Assembly: GCA_000507305.1 (NCBI GenBank) | Contig: DF239541.1 | Span: forward strand, 124,001-188,000 | From: Breviolum minutum Mf 1.05b.01 | Taxonomy: Eukaryota > Sar > Dinophyceae > Suessiales > Symbiodiniaceae | Direction: 5' to 3' | Length of the DNA: 64,000 nt | Shown here: positions 63,433 through 64,000 of the stretch, in pieces | Layout of the letters: every line of letters starts with the position of its first letter | How positions within the stretch are numbered: position 1 is the stretch's first letter | Position numbers and translations under genes: made by a program | Notes under the pieces: generated by a model | What the model saw: only the letters and a program-made list of their open reading frames with translations | What the model was told of the DNA's origin: nothing | Database searches by the model: none

Positions 63433-64000
63433 CTTTGGGCTCAAGGACCTGGACCTCAGCTCCCTGCAGTGATGGCTGCAGGGATTGGGCTGAGGGAATC
63501 CAGGTTCTGTAATGAAGAAGCCTTCAAAGCGATCTGGGGTAAATCCTCAGACTACATCCTCTTTGAATGTCTTGACGATGAAGGCCAGCCTCAAGGATGT
63601 GCAGTGGGTGAGATTGAGACCCAATATAGATGCGATGCGGATGGTGGTTTCCTCAAGCTCAAGTATCTGTTGATCCAGGATCCTTACTATGAGCATTGGG
63701 TGGAGGAGAATGATGGATCGAACCTGCATCACCATGTGTGCAGGAGGAGCTTGAGTGGTTGCCAGCGTAAAGTTGGTCGGCAGGGCCTGGTCCACATCCA
63801 GAAATGGGCCTTCATCACTGCAGAAGACGTCGAGGCCTGTCAGAAAGAGTGGAAGGTCAACAAGTTGAAGGAGAAACTTCCCGGTGTAGGCCGTGGGAGG
63901 AAGTTGGAACCGATGAGCCTTCACTCCAAGTCAAAGCCCTCTAAGCCGGCAAAGAAGGAGGCTAGTCCTGAGGCATCCCCTGGTGACAGCCAGGGAGACT
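63433..64000 (+). CDS. Start of a coding exon running off the window, unknown protein
   Basis: A good acceptor (CCGTTCTCTGTTCTTAG) opens LWAQGPGPQLPAV, then an ATG at 63472 (MAAGIGLRESRFCNEEAFKA) and an uninterrupted frame to the last base. Landmarks are GKSSDYILFECLDDEGQPQG, YRCDADGGFLKLKYLLIQDP, YYEHWVEENDGSNLHHHVCR, LVHIQKWAFITAEDVEACQK and a basic, Pro/Ser/Lys-rich tail. The His/Cys cluster (HHHVCRRSLSGC) could bind metal. The length without introns and the basic tail would fit a nucleic-acid-binding or retroelement ORF1-like protein, but I do not recognise it. The stop codon is outside the window. Confidence 0.65.

Overview
The window looks like nuclear DNA from a dinoflagellate, most likely Symbiodiniaceae or a relative. 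Four observations support this. (1) Genes are cut into many short exons, and the introns begin with GT, GC or GA and end in AG, almost always with G as the first exon base. (2) One gene resembles a large multi-copy protein family that I associate with Symbiodinium genomes. (3) Intergenic and intronic DNA is full of ~90-120 bp hairpin elements in several families, plus triplet microsatellites. (4) There are no bacterial operons, ribosome binding sites or compact gene order. All exon joins below were worked out by reading frame, phase and splice dinucleotides; none was tested against RNA.

Layout. 1-6 kb: plus-strand candidate exons of an unrecognised gene that enters from the left edge. 7.0-20.2 kb (minus): one 22-exon gene of about 1,900 codons. 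It has an acidic and repeat-rich N-terminal half, an RG and Lys/Glu-rich segment, a methyltransferase-like Rossmann module and a 597-codon C-terminal exon. A tRNA-Tyr-like relic and a long palindrome lie in its introns. 21-22.8 kb: the end of a possible plus-strand gene, and an AT-rich open frame on the minus strand. 23-41.7 kb: gene-poor, repeat-rich DNA with scattered candidate exons, an assembly gap (33099-33387) and a probable misassembly around the single N at 37490. 41.9-56.7 kb (plus): a peptide-methionine (S)-S-oxide reductase gene (msrA) in 13 exons; nine of its ten downstream family blocks were recovered by motif and phase, and one 40-codon exon is a possible lineage-specific insert. 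56.7-63.4 kb: repeats and weak coding candidates. 63.4 kb to the edge: the start of an uninterrupted plus-strand coding exon that runs off the window.

Only msrA has a clear biochemical role, which is repair of oxidised methionine. The 22-exon gene is the most unusual locus. It combines motifs resembling C5 DNA methyltransferase motifs I, IV and VI with a dinoflagellate-expanded C-terminal region of unknown function.
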